Shown piece by piece: positions 1-10,253 of a stretch of 64,000 bases of DNA. Below the pieces are notes generated by a model that was not told the origin of the DNA, did not search any database, and was given only the letters and a program-made list of their open reading frames with translations. The first letter of the stretch is position 1, and each line of letters opens with the position of its first letter. The DNA comes from Branchiostoma floridae (lineage: Eukaryota > Chordata > Leptocardii > Amphioxiformes > Branchiostomatidae): contig NW_023365789.1 of the NCBI RefSeq assembly GCF_000003815.2, positions 95,356 to 159,355 of the forward strand. Reading direction: 5' to 3'. The translations under genes and the position numbers were made by a program.

Positions 1-493
1 TTACAAACACATGTGCCAAATGCTAGGAGTAGGCTATAACATGCGTCTGAGATTACACCCTATGACCATTCATATTATAGCATTGCTACTGCGATGTAGA
101 CATCAGCCCCTTCATAATCTATTTGCACTGTCTATCTACATCCATCAATGTGTACACCTTTTGTGACAAAATGCCATTATTTGCAAAGTTCCCCATCAAA
201 CGAGAAATAGCCTGTCAGTCTAGATATTAGTTTACACGCTATAATTGTATTGATAATTAAAGTGGATGATATCGTTGCTTTGGTTAATCATGTAGGTCAT
301 GAACTTAATTCATATCTTATTTTGCCTTCAGCCTCTTCAAATTTCGAATTCAACGACCACTGCCGCCTTCTTTTTGATCAACACTGATGACCAATCACAC
401 CAGAACGTAAACTCGCGAGAGTTAGGGGCACGTGATCCTGCGGATACTTGTCGTCAGCGATTAGTCAAATGTGCCGATTGTTGTTTCGGTTAA
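1..493. repeat. 3' flank of gene A, duplicated at 53931-54419
   Basis: This stretch matches 53931-54419 almost base for base, including the first bases of the window. The duplication covering the TIR genes therefore extends beyond the left edge. No gene is visible; the 64-codon plus-strand ORF at 299-493 is not kept intact in the second copy. Confidence 0.85.
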
Positions 494-1332
494 TCACTTA
501 GCTTTCGGCCTCTTCACAAAAGAATCTATCATCCTAACCAACTCCTCAAACAGCGCCCCCTTCCACGGGTCCTCGTCCTGACCTTTGGCCATGTTGATGT
601 AGAGCAGTTGCGCCAAGGGGATGGACATGGGCCCGGGCGGCGGCCATGTTGTCTTCTCCAGCATCACGGGGATGATGGGAGTGTTCAGGTTCCGCGCAAG
701 CGCCACTTCGTCCCTGCAGTTCTTCGACTCGGCGTAAGGGGGCGTCACGCAGCTAACAACGACCTGGACGTGAAATACGCAATAATATAATGATGATGAT
801 AGATAGATATCAATCTCATGTGCGGTAGAATAGTGTAGATGGCTATGGTAAATCGTTGTGTTCACAGATAACTTACCGAGAAAATTTTATCCTGCGCAAA
901 GATTATCATCTGATTTGTTTATATTTCCGTGCCCTACATGGGCGTCAGGTTGCCAAATTAACGTTACTATTGCATAGTATATACTCACTCACTCACTCAC
1001 TCTGTCTCTCTCATTCACACTCACTCTCACTTCCTCTCTCTCACTCACTCACTCACTCACTCACTCACTCACTCACTCACTCACTCACTCACTCACTCAC
1101 ATGTATCACTCACACGCACAAACAATCTCAGTTCTCTGTGGACATTAACCATGGCATGTGTCCGTACCTTGGCCCCCCTGATGCCCTTGTCCATCATCTC
1201 GTACAGACTGTCCCCTCCCCCCATCTGCTTGATGTCCATCCAGCAGCTGTAGCCTCGCTCCTGCAGGCGATCGTGCAGCAGCAGCACTTTGTCCTGGTGG
1301 TCCCACTGGTACGACAGGAAAACCGCATTGTG
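494..1332 (-). CDS. Gene A TIR domain, two exons
   Basis: Exons 1332-1168 and 763-494 encode residues 649-792. Box 1 is AVFLSYQW (651-658). The BB-loop region follows WMDIKQMGGGDSL. The alpha-C region is SKNCRDEVALA, with Cys719 and Glu722 where plant, SARM1-like and bacterial NAD-cleaving TIRs carry a Cys and the catalytic Glu. The protein ends RPKAK and then TGA at 494-496. The nearly identical domain in gene D shows a recent shared origin. Adaptor-only function is the alternative to enzymatic activity. Confidence 0.88.
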
Positions 1333-4300
1333 CTGCAGAAAGACAGAGTATGTTAACTGTAATGGTTTGTTTCTGTAGATTCTATGCCTTTGGTAATACT
1401 CTATATTGGCTCCCTTGCGTGCTGAAAATAATCAATTTGTCAATCAGGGTGAGTTAATTTCCATTCAGTGTTTCCTTTGCTTCTTGGCCGACCTACTCTT
1501 GAGTTACAACTAAGCAACTCATATGGCACTTTTTTTCACCTTTTTTGCCAAATTCGTTTGTTACAGACTCGTATAACACAGAGAGTGTTAGATTATATGA
1601 AATGTGACTATAAATGTCCCAAATGAAAGACGCGGTAGCGGTTTTTTTAGTGTAACGTTAAAGTTTGGACATAAAATTCTGGACACGTTTGCGTACATAA
1701 GTCGGACAATACTGTAAAAATCAGCAAACCGTAACTACAGACGGACCTGAATGGATATCTTGGAGATACTTACTCCTCCTGTAACTTCCGACCGGACCAT
1801 CGGCTGAACCCGAGCAGTGAGTGCCGAGGTTCTGGAGTCAGAAGAATCGCCCTTCGTAACCGCCACAGCACCTTCAGGCTGGAAAATTGAGATTTGATTG
1901 TGCTGAAATCCGTCAATTGTATCGTTAGCAGTGCGATTACGTCAGTGACTCAATGGTATTACCGCCATAATGTCGATATTGTGTAGATCTGATTTTTCAC
2001 ATAACATCCATGGAATGTTTACAAATAGGGACTGAATTGCACAACTTTGCCATTACAAGACATAATTGATATATTTATTAAGGCATTGTCATTGTTTATC
2101 ATACAAAACGGGACTTAATCACTAAGCAAGACAAGGAGGCAAAGGAAGTGTGTGCATTGATAAAAATTGGTTGTGTCGTTACTCGTGAGTAAAAACATAA
2201 AGGACTGTTAGAAACTGTAACAAAGGAATTTAACCACTATTTTTAATTTAGCTAGATTACAGATAACAAACAAAAACGACGTTTTCATAAAGTCACAAAG
2301 CATTACTACCTGTGTTTTCTTGACGCCATCATCCTGTTTCTGTGGTCGTCCTGTCACTTTAATGTGTTCCTCTCTACTTTTCACGTCTTCTGTTTCTGCA
2401 GGGGAAATAAACATTTCTTTATCCAATAAACATGGAAAGTACAACATTGAAAGTAAAATGTATATTGCCGGTCAGCATTGCCAAAAAATTTCAAACTTTT
2501 ATATCCACCAAATCCACAGTTTTCACCAACTGTACCGTGTACTTTAACTCCAACAAATACCCTTCAGGCGGATGAGTGATAAGCTTACAAACAGCGATAA
2601 ACTAAAGTATCTTATAATGCAAAAATATACTTAAATGTCATTACCATAGTTCGAAGGGGAACACAAACATATCAGCTTGTTAGAATGTGGCAAATGTGGC
2701 AAATCCTAATTTACGGGAGCGTACCGCATCAAATTGGTTTCTTTTATTTGTAAATGTTAGATGTTATGGGTATCTACCAACATTTTTTGCCAAGTTTATA
2801 CCCAACAAAACGTCACTAACCTTTCTCTGCCTCCTGTTTCAGGAAGATCATCATGAAAAATAAGGGAAGACATGTTAGGCATTGTAAAATGATATTGCTG
2901 TGGCGACTTCTATGATCAACACTATTAATCAACATTGACCCTACACGTATACGCATAAGGAATGCTGACGTATCCCCCATAAGCTACCTTTATCCAAGAC
3001 CATAATGCATATACACCCCTGGAAGTTAAAGGCATACTACCGAATATAGTTATCACCCCACTAGTCAAAAGTGTAAAACTGACAAATATATACATAAAAA
3101 ATATATATTGACCCACCCTGGGCGCCCGAAAAAGCTGGTCCGCCAGCTGCTGAAAGTCCAGGTCTCTGAGGTGCTGCTCCAGGGCGGAAAGTGTGGCCGC
3201 CTCACCTTCCTTCTCTCTCCACTGTACCAGGGTCTGGTACACCTGGTCAGGAACGTCGTCTGGCGCGGAAACCTAACATAGTCATTGTTAAAGGCCATAT
3301 GAATTCAATCCAGTGCAATCCCATTCCTGTATAAGAGCCTTCATCCTATATCAGTGAATACCATCTGATGGTATTAGGAATGAGACGCATAAGATTACAA
3401 CAGAACATTAATGTCATGAGTTCGTTAAAGACAATTTTCGTTGTTACAAACAGTTCAATCTCTAATTCTGACTCCAATCCGTTTATCTGTTGAGTTACAA
3501 ATAGAAAATAATCCCACCTTGATGGCGTCCATCGCCCTGTTGCTGAGCCCCAGGCTCCGGGCGAGAGGTTTCCACTGGGTTTGGCTCATCCTCACGGACA
3601 GGCGGTTGAAGGCACTGAGAATTCTCTCATCTGAATTAAAGAACGCATGTTCGTTTCAGTCATTGCATATAATATTATAATATAATGCGATATAATATGA
3701 TGAAATATAATATAGTATGGTATAATATGACATAATATAAGGCAACACGTGTATTCCGATTTGCAGTGGGAATAGCGGTCGTTCTCATTGAAATGTCGAA
3801 AATGGCATTTTTTTGGTCGAAAAATAGATTGGCTTTATTTTCACTGAAAAATACTTGATTGTTTGGGAAAATTCCTCTTTTAACCATAGCCAAAAAATGG
3901 CAACTTATTATTTTCGGTCCCATTGGTAATGCATTATAGGGCATGTAAAAAACGTAACCGGTAACGTTTGTTACAACAGTAGACTTTACCATGTGTTCTT
4001 CGAAAGGACTTACCTTATTGACTACATCATTTAGGTATAAGTGGATGTCCCTAGGGACATTTGAAAAGTGGACAGCTTTTTTTACACCAGGTCAAATGGA
4101 AAGCTTAGACAGCATCGAACAATGGCAACGTTTGTTACAGTCATTTCTGCACAACATTTTGTTAAGCAAGGTGGAATACAAATGACAGTCAACAACCCTT
4201 TCTTGTTTCTTTAGAAAGCCAGAAAAACTTAAAGCGTCACAAAAACGGCCATTTCTAGTCTTATACGTGGATACTATAACCGTGGCAATCGTCGTACTCG

Positions 4301-6369
4301 TGGTGGTAACGTTTGTTACCGAATTTGGCGACAGGCATAAATCACCTCACACAGCCTCCAAGATCAGTGACAGTAGCGATCTGACGTGATCGGGCAGAGG
4401 GCCTGGGTAGCTGGTTTCACCTGCCGAACAATTATTCTGGGAACTGAATTGTTAAATTTTTGGCTACTATTTGAATTCTTCGTTTCTTCTCAGGCGACTT
4501 TTTTAGGGTGTGAAATCCCACCCGTGGCTATAATAATCTTCTAACCCATCAATCAATACGAATGTTGTTGTGTATCTTTTGTAAAACATTACAGGAGTTG
4601 TGGAAAAATGAAGGAACCGGTGATGTTGTCTATAATTTGCTCCATATCAAGGCGTAAAGTCAGGTGACAGCATATCGACGTTTAAATGAGAACGAGCCAT
4701 AGAAGTCTGAAGGTTTAACGATCCAGCAAAAACATTATAAAAGTTCAATTCATAATATTTGAATACTGGTATTGAAAGGGATATAGTAAGAACTTTTCAA
4801 GTCTGCAAATTACCATAAAACAAATATTCAGCTCATATAAAAGTATGATACCAATGAAAATAAGGTTGCTTTGACAGCCTGTCTAAAACACACCTCACCT
4901 TTCTCAGCCTCCTGTTTCAGGAAGGCCATGATGGCGCCGGTCCCTTGTTTACACACGTCCTGTGGAGGGTATGTCAGGGGGTTTCCAGAAACATCCAAGT
5001 CCCTCAGTTTGTCTGCTCGGTGAAGGGCGGTTGGGATCCTGGTGATGTTGTTGTTCTTTATGTCCAGTTTCTCCATGGCAGGTAGTTCACACAGGACTTC
5101 TGGGAACGTGTCGAACTTGTTGTTCCAGAGTTGGACCTGCCGTAGGTTGTGCAGGTGACTCATGGTGCTCGGCAGGGTTCTAAGGAGGTTGTTTTCCAAT
5201 GCCAAGAACCACAGGTGTTGTAAGTTTCCCACTTCATCTGGGACCATGTCAAACTTGCGCCCGCCATTTTGTCCAGCATACAGCATCTCCAGTGTCTTCA
5301 GCTGCAGCACCTGTCTGGGGAACTCATCAAACTGACAGCTGGGGACACTGAGAGTCTTCATCCTGGTGAGTCGTGTGACTTCATCGGGGAGACATCTGAT
5401 GGGGTTATTACCGACACTCAACACCTCAAGGTTAGGGAGCGAGCACACCCCTGAGGGTACCTCCGTCAGCTGATTATGATGAATGTACAGTTCTCTCAGT
5501 TTCTGCAGCTTTTCCACACCAGGAGGGAAGGTGGAGAGATTATTATTGTAGACACTTAACTTCTCAAGGTTAGGGAGCGAGCACACCCCTGAGGGTACCT
5601 CCGTCAGCTGATTATCATGAATGTACAGTTCTCTCAGTTTCTGCAGCTTTTCCACACCAGGAGGGAAGGTGGAGAGATTATTATTGTAGACACTTAACTT
5701 CTCAAGGTTAGGGAGCGAGCACACCCCTGAGGGTACCTCCGTCAGCTGATTACCATAAATGTACAGTTCTCTCAGTTTCTGCAGCTTTTCCACACCAGGA
5801 GGGAAGGTGGAGAGATTATTATTGTAGACACTTAACTTCTCAAGGTTAGGGAGCGAGCACACCCCTGAGGGTACCTCCGTCAGCTGATTACCATAAATGT
5901 ACAGTTCTCTCAGTTTCTGCAGCTTTTCCACACCAGGAGGGAAGGTGGAGAGATTATTGTTACTGGCATCAAAGTTTACAAGGTTGAGGCAGGAAAAGAT
6001 TTTTGTAGGAAGTTTCTTTAACTTATTGTCCTTTACCCATAGCCATTCCAGGTTTTGTAAATCTTCCAACCCGTCAGGCAACTCACTCAAATTATTGCTA
6101 TGGACATATAACTGTTTCAGCCCTTGCAAGGAACTGATCGCCTGTGGCAAACTTGTCATCATGTTGCCGTCAGCGTCCAAACGGGAAAGGTTCTGCAGAC
6201 GGCCGATTGCTTCCGGGATGCTGGTTAGTTTGTTATTGGACACATCTAGAAACTCCAGGTCAGTGATATCAAACACCTCCTCCGGGATGGACGTCAGACC
6301 CTGGTTACTCAGGTCAAGTGTAAGGAGACCGTTGACGGTCTGAGGCTGGAGGTTCAGGCCTGCCGCCAT
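494..6369 (-). CDS. Gene A: LRR - death domain - TIR protein (792 aa model)
   Basis: Exons in transcript order are 6369-4899, 3630-3518, 3272-3117, 2833-2821, 2395-2310, 1878-1774, 1332-1168 and 763-494. They total 2379 nt and every junction is GT-AG with matching phase. Residues 1-490 form about 20 LRRs, 491-580 a death domain, 581-648 a charged linker and 649-792 a TIR domain. The start at 6369 has a good Kozak context (A at -3, G at +4) and the same MAA start is kept in all four paralogs. By family knowledge, DD and TIR are homotypic interaction modules of innate immune signalling, so a cytosolic sensor or adaptor is likely; no signal peptide is seen. The 5' half resembles genes B and C, while the 3' half resembles gene D. 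The model is inferred from sequence alone, and the 13-nt exon is the least certain part. Confidence 0.82.
984..1100. repeat. (TCAC)n microsatellite in the TIR intron of gene A
   Basis: A near-pure tetranucleotide run lies between the two TIR exons. The counterpart in gene D (54914-55002) is shorter. It creates spurious Ser/Leu/Thr/His-rich ORFs. Confidence 0.95.
1774..2395 (-). CDS. Gene A linker exons between DD and TIR
   Basis: Exon 2395-2310 (86 nt, residues 585-613) and exon 1878-1774 (105 nt, residues 614-648) encode a polar, charged segment rich in E, K, D and S with no recognisable fold. The acceptors CTGCAG and TTCCAG and the donors GTAGTA and GTAAGT are good. Both exons have clear counterparts in gene D (56532-56447 and 55838-55740). 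It is probably a flexible spacer. Confidence 0.75.
2821..2833 (-). CDS. Gene A candidate 13-nt micro-exon (EAEK)
   Basis: The 13 nt GAGGCAGAGAAAG lie between an acceptor (CTGAAACAG) and a donor (GTTAGT). They fit phase 0 on the left and phase 1 on the right, exactly what the neighbouring exons require. The segment resembles the end of the LRR exon (LKQEAEKG), so it may have arisen as a copied exon end. Gene D has the same 13-nt unit at 56911-56923. Without it the DD exon (phase 0) cannot join the next exon (needs phase 1) in frame. Confidence 0.55.
3117..3630 (-). CDS. Gene A death domain, two exons
   Basis: Exons 3630-3518 (113 nt) and 3272-3117 (156 nt) encode residues 491-580. The first half has the death-fold signature W-x-x-L-A-x-x-L-G (QWKPLARSLGL) and the second half has the helix 4-5 pattern LVQWREKEGEAATLSAL. 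The LRR exon ends in phase 1 and joins the DD directly (G plus AT gives Asp). The sequence is almost identical to the DDs of the kinase genes B and C and clearly different from that of gene D, although A and D share the TIR. Confidence 0.88.
3660..3735. repeat. AT-rich GATATAAT-type microsatellite in intron 1 of gene A
   Basis: Degenerate ATATAAT/GATAT repeats sit just upstream of the first DD exon on the coding strand. The same kind of run occupies the same place in gene B (24676-24710) and gene C (40635-40690), so it is an inherited intron feature. The rest of intron 1 (3736-4898) shows no exon that I can support. Confidence 0.8.
4899..6369 (-). CDS. Gene A exon 1: about 20 leucine-rich repeats
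   Basis: A single 1471-nt exon encodes residues 1-490 and ends in phase 1. Repeats are 23 residues long with the pattern LxxLxLxxNxL followed by a conserved P, the 'typical'/Shoc2-like LRR class. LRRs 7-13 come from a 46-residue (138-bp) double repeat present in near-identical copies. The C-terminal cap contains the motif IMAFLKQEAEK just before the donor. This exon most probably senses or binds a ligand. It shares three extra N-terminal LRRs with gene B that genes C and D lack. Confidence 0.88.
5440..5960 (-). repeat. 138-bp coding repeat inside the gene A LRR exon
   Basis: The 138-bp unit, two 23-residue LRRs, repeats with near identity; matching points fall at about 5521, 5659, 5797 and 5935. 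Differences between copies cluster in the codons just before the LRR Asn (YG, HD or HH). Multiples of 69 bp keep the frame, so array length can change without breaking the protein. Confidence 0.9.
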
Positions 6370-6499
6370 GTTGGATTATTCCTGCATAACGTACAAAGAA
6401 ACTGTAGATATATAATACCCCAAACGCGCATATGGCTGATATGCAAGCACGAAAGAGGCACAAGCACAAACGTATACCCACACAAACACAGATAGACAT

Positions 6500-6539
<40 letters not shown>

Positions 6540-6710
6540 CAACTCATATACACATGCACCAGCACTCACACACGCGCGCGCAGACAAACACACAGACATG
6601 TGATGGTGATGAGATGCATCGTATTGGATATTTGTTACTGTAGAGTAGAAACCTCAATACTTGCCTCGGTTCAAAGGCACGATGGAAAAAGTATAGGCAT
6701 GTACACGTAA
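6370..6710 (-). promoter_or_regulatory. Promoter-proximal / 5' leader of gene A with (CA)n
   Basis: About 300 bp upstream of the ATG is conserved in all four genes. It has a TTTCTTTGTACGTTATGCAG-like stretch ending 10-13 nt before the start, then a (CA)n run (6502-6538 here), then a conserved block ending near 6660. The near-constant CAG just before the ATG could be the acceptor of a leader intron. No certain TATA box is seen. Confidence 0.35.
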
Positions 6711-6725
6711 CTAACTTCTTAGTTA

Positions 6726-6990
6726 CCTCCATGAAATATCATGGAGGTTGTATTTTCACTAGCGTTTGTCTGTGTGTCAGTGAACAAGATAACTCAAGAA
6801 TGGCTGGGTGGATTGGTTTCATACTTGGTGTTTGGTGGGGTGTGATGAAAGCTGGAAATGATTATATTTTCGGCCCCCTAGCCGCTTCCCTTGATACTAC
6901 AGTGCTATCTCGTTTTCTATGGTCAGGAAGACGTTTGGGCCCCCTAGTGACTATTTTTGGGATAGCAGGGACACTTTTTATACTGCGAAG
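6726..6990 (+). mobile_element. Fragment of an unclassified interspersed repeat
   Basis: The gene A flank is interrupted after CTTAGTTA, whereas unit 2 (about 26730-26745) reads straight through from CTTAGTTA to the GCTCTGTATG block. The insert begins CCTCCATGAAATATCATGG and is flanked by a possible duplicated AGTTA. Related copies lie at 22925-24515 (minus orientation) and about 45395-46205. No coding capacity is recognised. Confidence 0.6.
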
Positions 6991-7069
6991 TTAATATTGC
7001 TCTGTATGACAGCAAGCGGTGGGACTGACTGGTTCGTTTTTAGCCGTTATAAGAATACAATAGTTGGTC

Positions 7070-9240
7070 CGCTTTGTCAAATCGCAATCTTCACGTAATG
7101 ACAACTACATTGTGCTCGCACAAACATAACGCCGTTCTATTTATGAATCATCATCATCATCATCACGGGCTAGTTGCCCGGACCAGGTCCACTCTTTGTT
7201 TCCAAACGTCTCTGTCCCCCATAGCATTCTCTATTCTTTATGAATGCGTGACCTTTAAACGTCCCTGGGAGGCGGACTCGGCCTCAGGCCAGCCGACATG
7301 CGCACTTACCAAACTATATTTACTGACTACACAATGAATAAATGTAACCATAGAGAGAACGCCATTTGACCTACTTGACCTTTGAACTCCAGTGGAAGGT
7401 GGCACCAGGTACAATGTACAAACATACCCGCGCTGCCAATACATTTCAACCGATCCAAGTTGGGGTTTTAGACTGGGAATTTCTCCCTTTTTTTGTTGCA
7501 AATATTACAAGTTAGTAATGGCGATATATCCTGTTGTTATACTGCTCAATGTGTGCTTGTCATCGTCATAACACAAGAAGAATCCCAACTTTGAATCAGC
7601 TAAGCCCTATGGGTGATGGTTCGACAGCTATTTTATGCGATTTAAGAACTAAACATATTTACGTAGGTTAGAATCTGTCGCAGGCTAACCGACATGTTCA
7701 CTCCGCCATCTTCATTTACTGACAACACAAGTATGTAGCCGTAGAACGTTATTCCCCTACTTGACCTTTGAACTCCAATGGGAGGTGGCGCCAGGTACAA
7801 TGTACAAACATACCTGCGCTGCCGAAAGCTGTAAACATGGTCAACGTGGGGTTTCAGACGTGAATTTTCTCCTTTTTTTTAATGAGAGCATAACGATAAG
7901 AAGGCTCAAAAGGATTTAATGATTTCAACCGATCCAAGTTGGGGTTTTAGATTGGAAATTTCTCACTTTTTTTGTTACAAATTTCACAGGTTATGACGAT
8001 CTATCCTGTTGTTTTACTACTCAATGTATGCTTGTCATCATCATTACGCCAGCAGAATCTTAACTTTGAACATCAGCTAAGCCTTATGGGTAATGGCTCG
8101 ACATCTGTTTTATGCGATTTAAGAACTAAACATATTTACGTATGTTAGACTGTCTCAGGCTAACCGACATGTTCACTCCGCCATCTTCATTTACTGACAA
8201 CACAAGTATGTAGCCGTAGAACGTTATTCCCCTACTTGACCTTTGAACTCCAGTGGGAGGTGGCACCAGGTACAATGTACAAACATACCTGCGCTGCCAA
8301 TATATTTCAACCGATCCAATTTGGGGTTTAAGACTTGGAATTTCTTACTTTTTTTTTGTTGCAAATTTTACAGGTTAGTAATGACGATCTACCCCGTTGT
8401 TTTACTGCCCAATGTGTGCTTCTCATCATCATTACACCAGCAGAATTCAAACTTTGAACATCAGCTAAGCATTATGGGTAATGGCTCGACATCTGTTTTA
8501 TGCGATCTAAGAACCTATTTACGTAGGCTAAACTATGTCGCAGGCTAACCGACATTCTCACTCCGCCATCTTTATTTACTGACAACACAATCATGTAGCC
8601 GTAGAACGTTATTCCCCTACTTGAACTTTGAACTCCAGTGGGAGGTGGCGCCAGGTACAATGTACAAACATACCCGCGCTGCCGAAAGATGTAAACATGT
8701 CCAACTTGGGGTTTTAGACGGGATTTTTCTCCGTTTTCAAATCCACAACTTAGTAATAAGAAGCTGTGCAATTGATAAGAGCATAACGATATAAAAGCAC
8801 GATTAATCTATATTTTGTAATCAATAATTACTGATTAGGATGCTATAAGTAACTAAGCAATTAGCAAGATCCTCACTGTCAAGCTCAAACCATACCATTT
8901 GCTGGTTAAAAAAGATGGAGTTCCCCATGTTTGCATTGGATACAGAGGCTCTTTAAACCGTCTAATACGGTGTCTAGTAAAAGATAAACAAATCAACAGC
9001 ATAAGAAGTGCCCAATTACCTACAGTTTTCACTCCTTGTGCATTATGTTGGGACGATGTGAGGAACAGTTAGTCTGAATCTGTATTTCAATCTGTTTTTT
9101 TACTAGCTCGCTTCCCTCAAAAATCCCAGCCACTACTACCTACGGGACCCAACCTCTGCTTGGAGAATACCGTATCCATACTTGATCTTTAAACGTCAGT
9201 GGAAGGTGGCACCAGGTACAAAGTACAAAGATAACGGCCC
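7070..9240. repeat. Array of about 380-475 bp repeats with the TTGACCTTTGAACTC core (block 1)
   Basis: The core TTGACCTTTGAACTCCAGTG followed by GGCACCAGGTACAATG recurs near 7375, 7757, 8236 and 8618, with a weaker copy near 9180. Between cores the copies share ACCGACATGCTCACTCCGCC and TTTACTGACAACACAA segments. No gene is supported; short ORFs are by-products of the repeat. The same array occurs in the other three blocks. Confidence 0.85.
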
Positions 9241-9468
9241 TACCCTGCCAAAGTGGCAAACACGTCACACTAGGGGTTTTAGACGTGACTTGTTCAACTT
9301 TGATGTTAGTTAATAATGACGAGCTTTTTGATAATACGTAACATCAGGATTTGAGGACTGAATGCGGTAAAACTTTTATTTGTATTCCCAATGATAAGTC
9401 GCATCTTATGGCATGTTCGTTACAAACACTGATACTTGAATCCCCCAATACTAGCCTCCGCCCACTCA

Positions 9469-9490
9469 GTCACGTTGCGTATAACGTGAC
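9469..9490. other. Inverted repeat GTCACGTT-6-AACGTGAC
   Basis: Perfect 8-bp arms flank a 6-bp spacer. Copies occur at 29169-29190, 50508-50529 and 61688-61709, all with intact arms. It could be a protein-binding palindrome or simply inherited repeat sequence. Confidence 0.6.
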
Positions 9491-9979
9491 TATGGGATAG
9501 TCACGTAACTTTTAATTTGTTAATCTTTTCCTTAATCAGAGCAGAGTTATTACAATATCTAACACAGATCTGTTTTCGATTCTTCTAAATACGTCTAGGG
9601 CAAAAGCTTTGCCCACCTCTAACGTGCACACTGGAATAGTTGGTTTCCCAGATGATAATTGTCAAAAACACGAAAACATGCATGTAACATAATTGTCTGT
9701 TTGTTTGTTTGTTTGTTTGTTTGAACCTTTCATGAATTAAGATAATCATGAATTATCAAACCATTCTGTATGAAAGTGCAGAGTTTGCAAAAGCACAGAA
9801 ACCTATCCTCAATTTCCAGGTCTATTTCTAAGGTTAATTACTCAAACTTACATCACAACAAGGTAACGATTACTCACGGCTTTAACACTTGGGTGGTGCA
9901 AATTAGGGTGAAACCGTCATCGTGAATTGTTCTTCTCCGCTCAGTAACTTTACACCCTCCACGTATACGTGTTTGCTCA

Positions 9980-10028
9980 GCGCATGCGCCTCGCCCTAAA
10001 TGTAGACTTTTCCCGTCATGTCACGTGA
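9980..10028. promoter_or_regulatory. NRF1-like palindrome plus E-box module (block 1, first)
   Basis: GCGCATGCGC at 9980-9989 matches the NRF1 consensus core, and TCACGTGA at 10021-10028 is a USF/MITF-type E-box 41 bp downstream (start to start). Five more modules with 40-bp spacing lie in the window. In vertebrates both motifs mark start sites of CpG-type promoters; whether these are active is unknown. The small ORF at 10032 begins just after it. Confidence 0.45.
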
Positions 10029-10031
10029 GGT

Positions 10032-10253
10032 ATGAGAGCGTGGGTAGGCCTTTCTGCCTTTTGCGCGATGATTCAACTTAACTTTTTAACACCTGCCGGA
10101 GCGAAACATATGACCTTGTTTGACCACAAAAGTAGAAATACAACCATTGTAGTGATGATTAATGGATATTTCTTCTCTGAACCGATCAAAAACAAACATT
10201 TAGATGGATATCAAGCTCACCTGTTGTGCTTACGTGTTACTGCTGACCTCTGA
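10032..10253 (+). other. Small plus-strand ORF recurring in all four blocks (73 codons)
   Basis: The ORF contains MTLFDHKSRNTTIVVMI and ends ...RVTADL. Versions lie at 29768-29959 (shifted frame near the end), 51094-51279 and 62250-62471. They differ by several amino-acid changes and one frameshift, and no protein family is recognised. It may be a true micropeptide gene behind the NRF1/E-box module, or merely an open frame in a duplicated block; the latter is more likely. Confidence 0.2.

Noticed and set aside
299-493. 64-codon plus-strand ORF before the TIR gene
   Set aside because: The duplicated copy near 54230 lacks bases at its start and does not keep the same ORF; no family resemblance.
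856-1356. 166-codon plus-strand ORF rich in Ser, Leu, Thr and His
   Set aside because: It is made by the (TCAC)n microsatellite and by the antisense of the TIR exon.
5269-6343. Plus-strand ORFs opposite the LRR exon
   Set aside because: Antisense shadows of the periodic LRR coding repeat.
6432-6732. ORFs of His/Thr or Cys/Val repeats near gene A
   Set aside because: Translation of (CA)n and (GT)n; the in-frame extensions of the LRR ORFs in B, C and D are likewise not used as starts.
7148-7166. Run of six His codons
   Set aside because: A short CAT repeat in an intergenic block without a supported gene.
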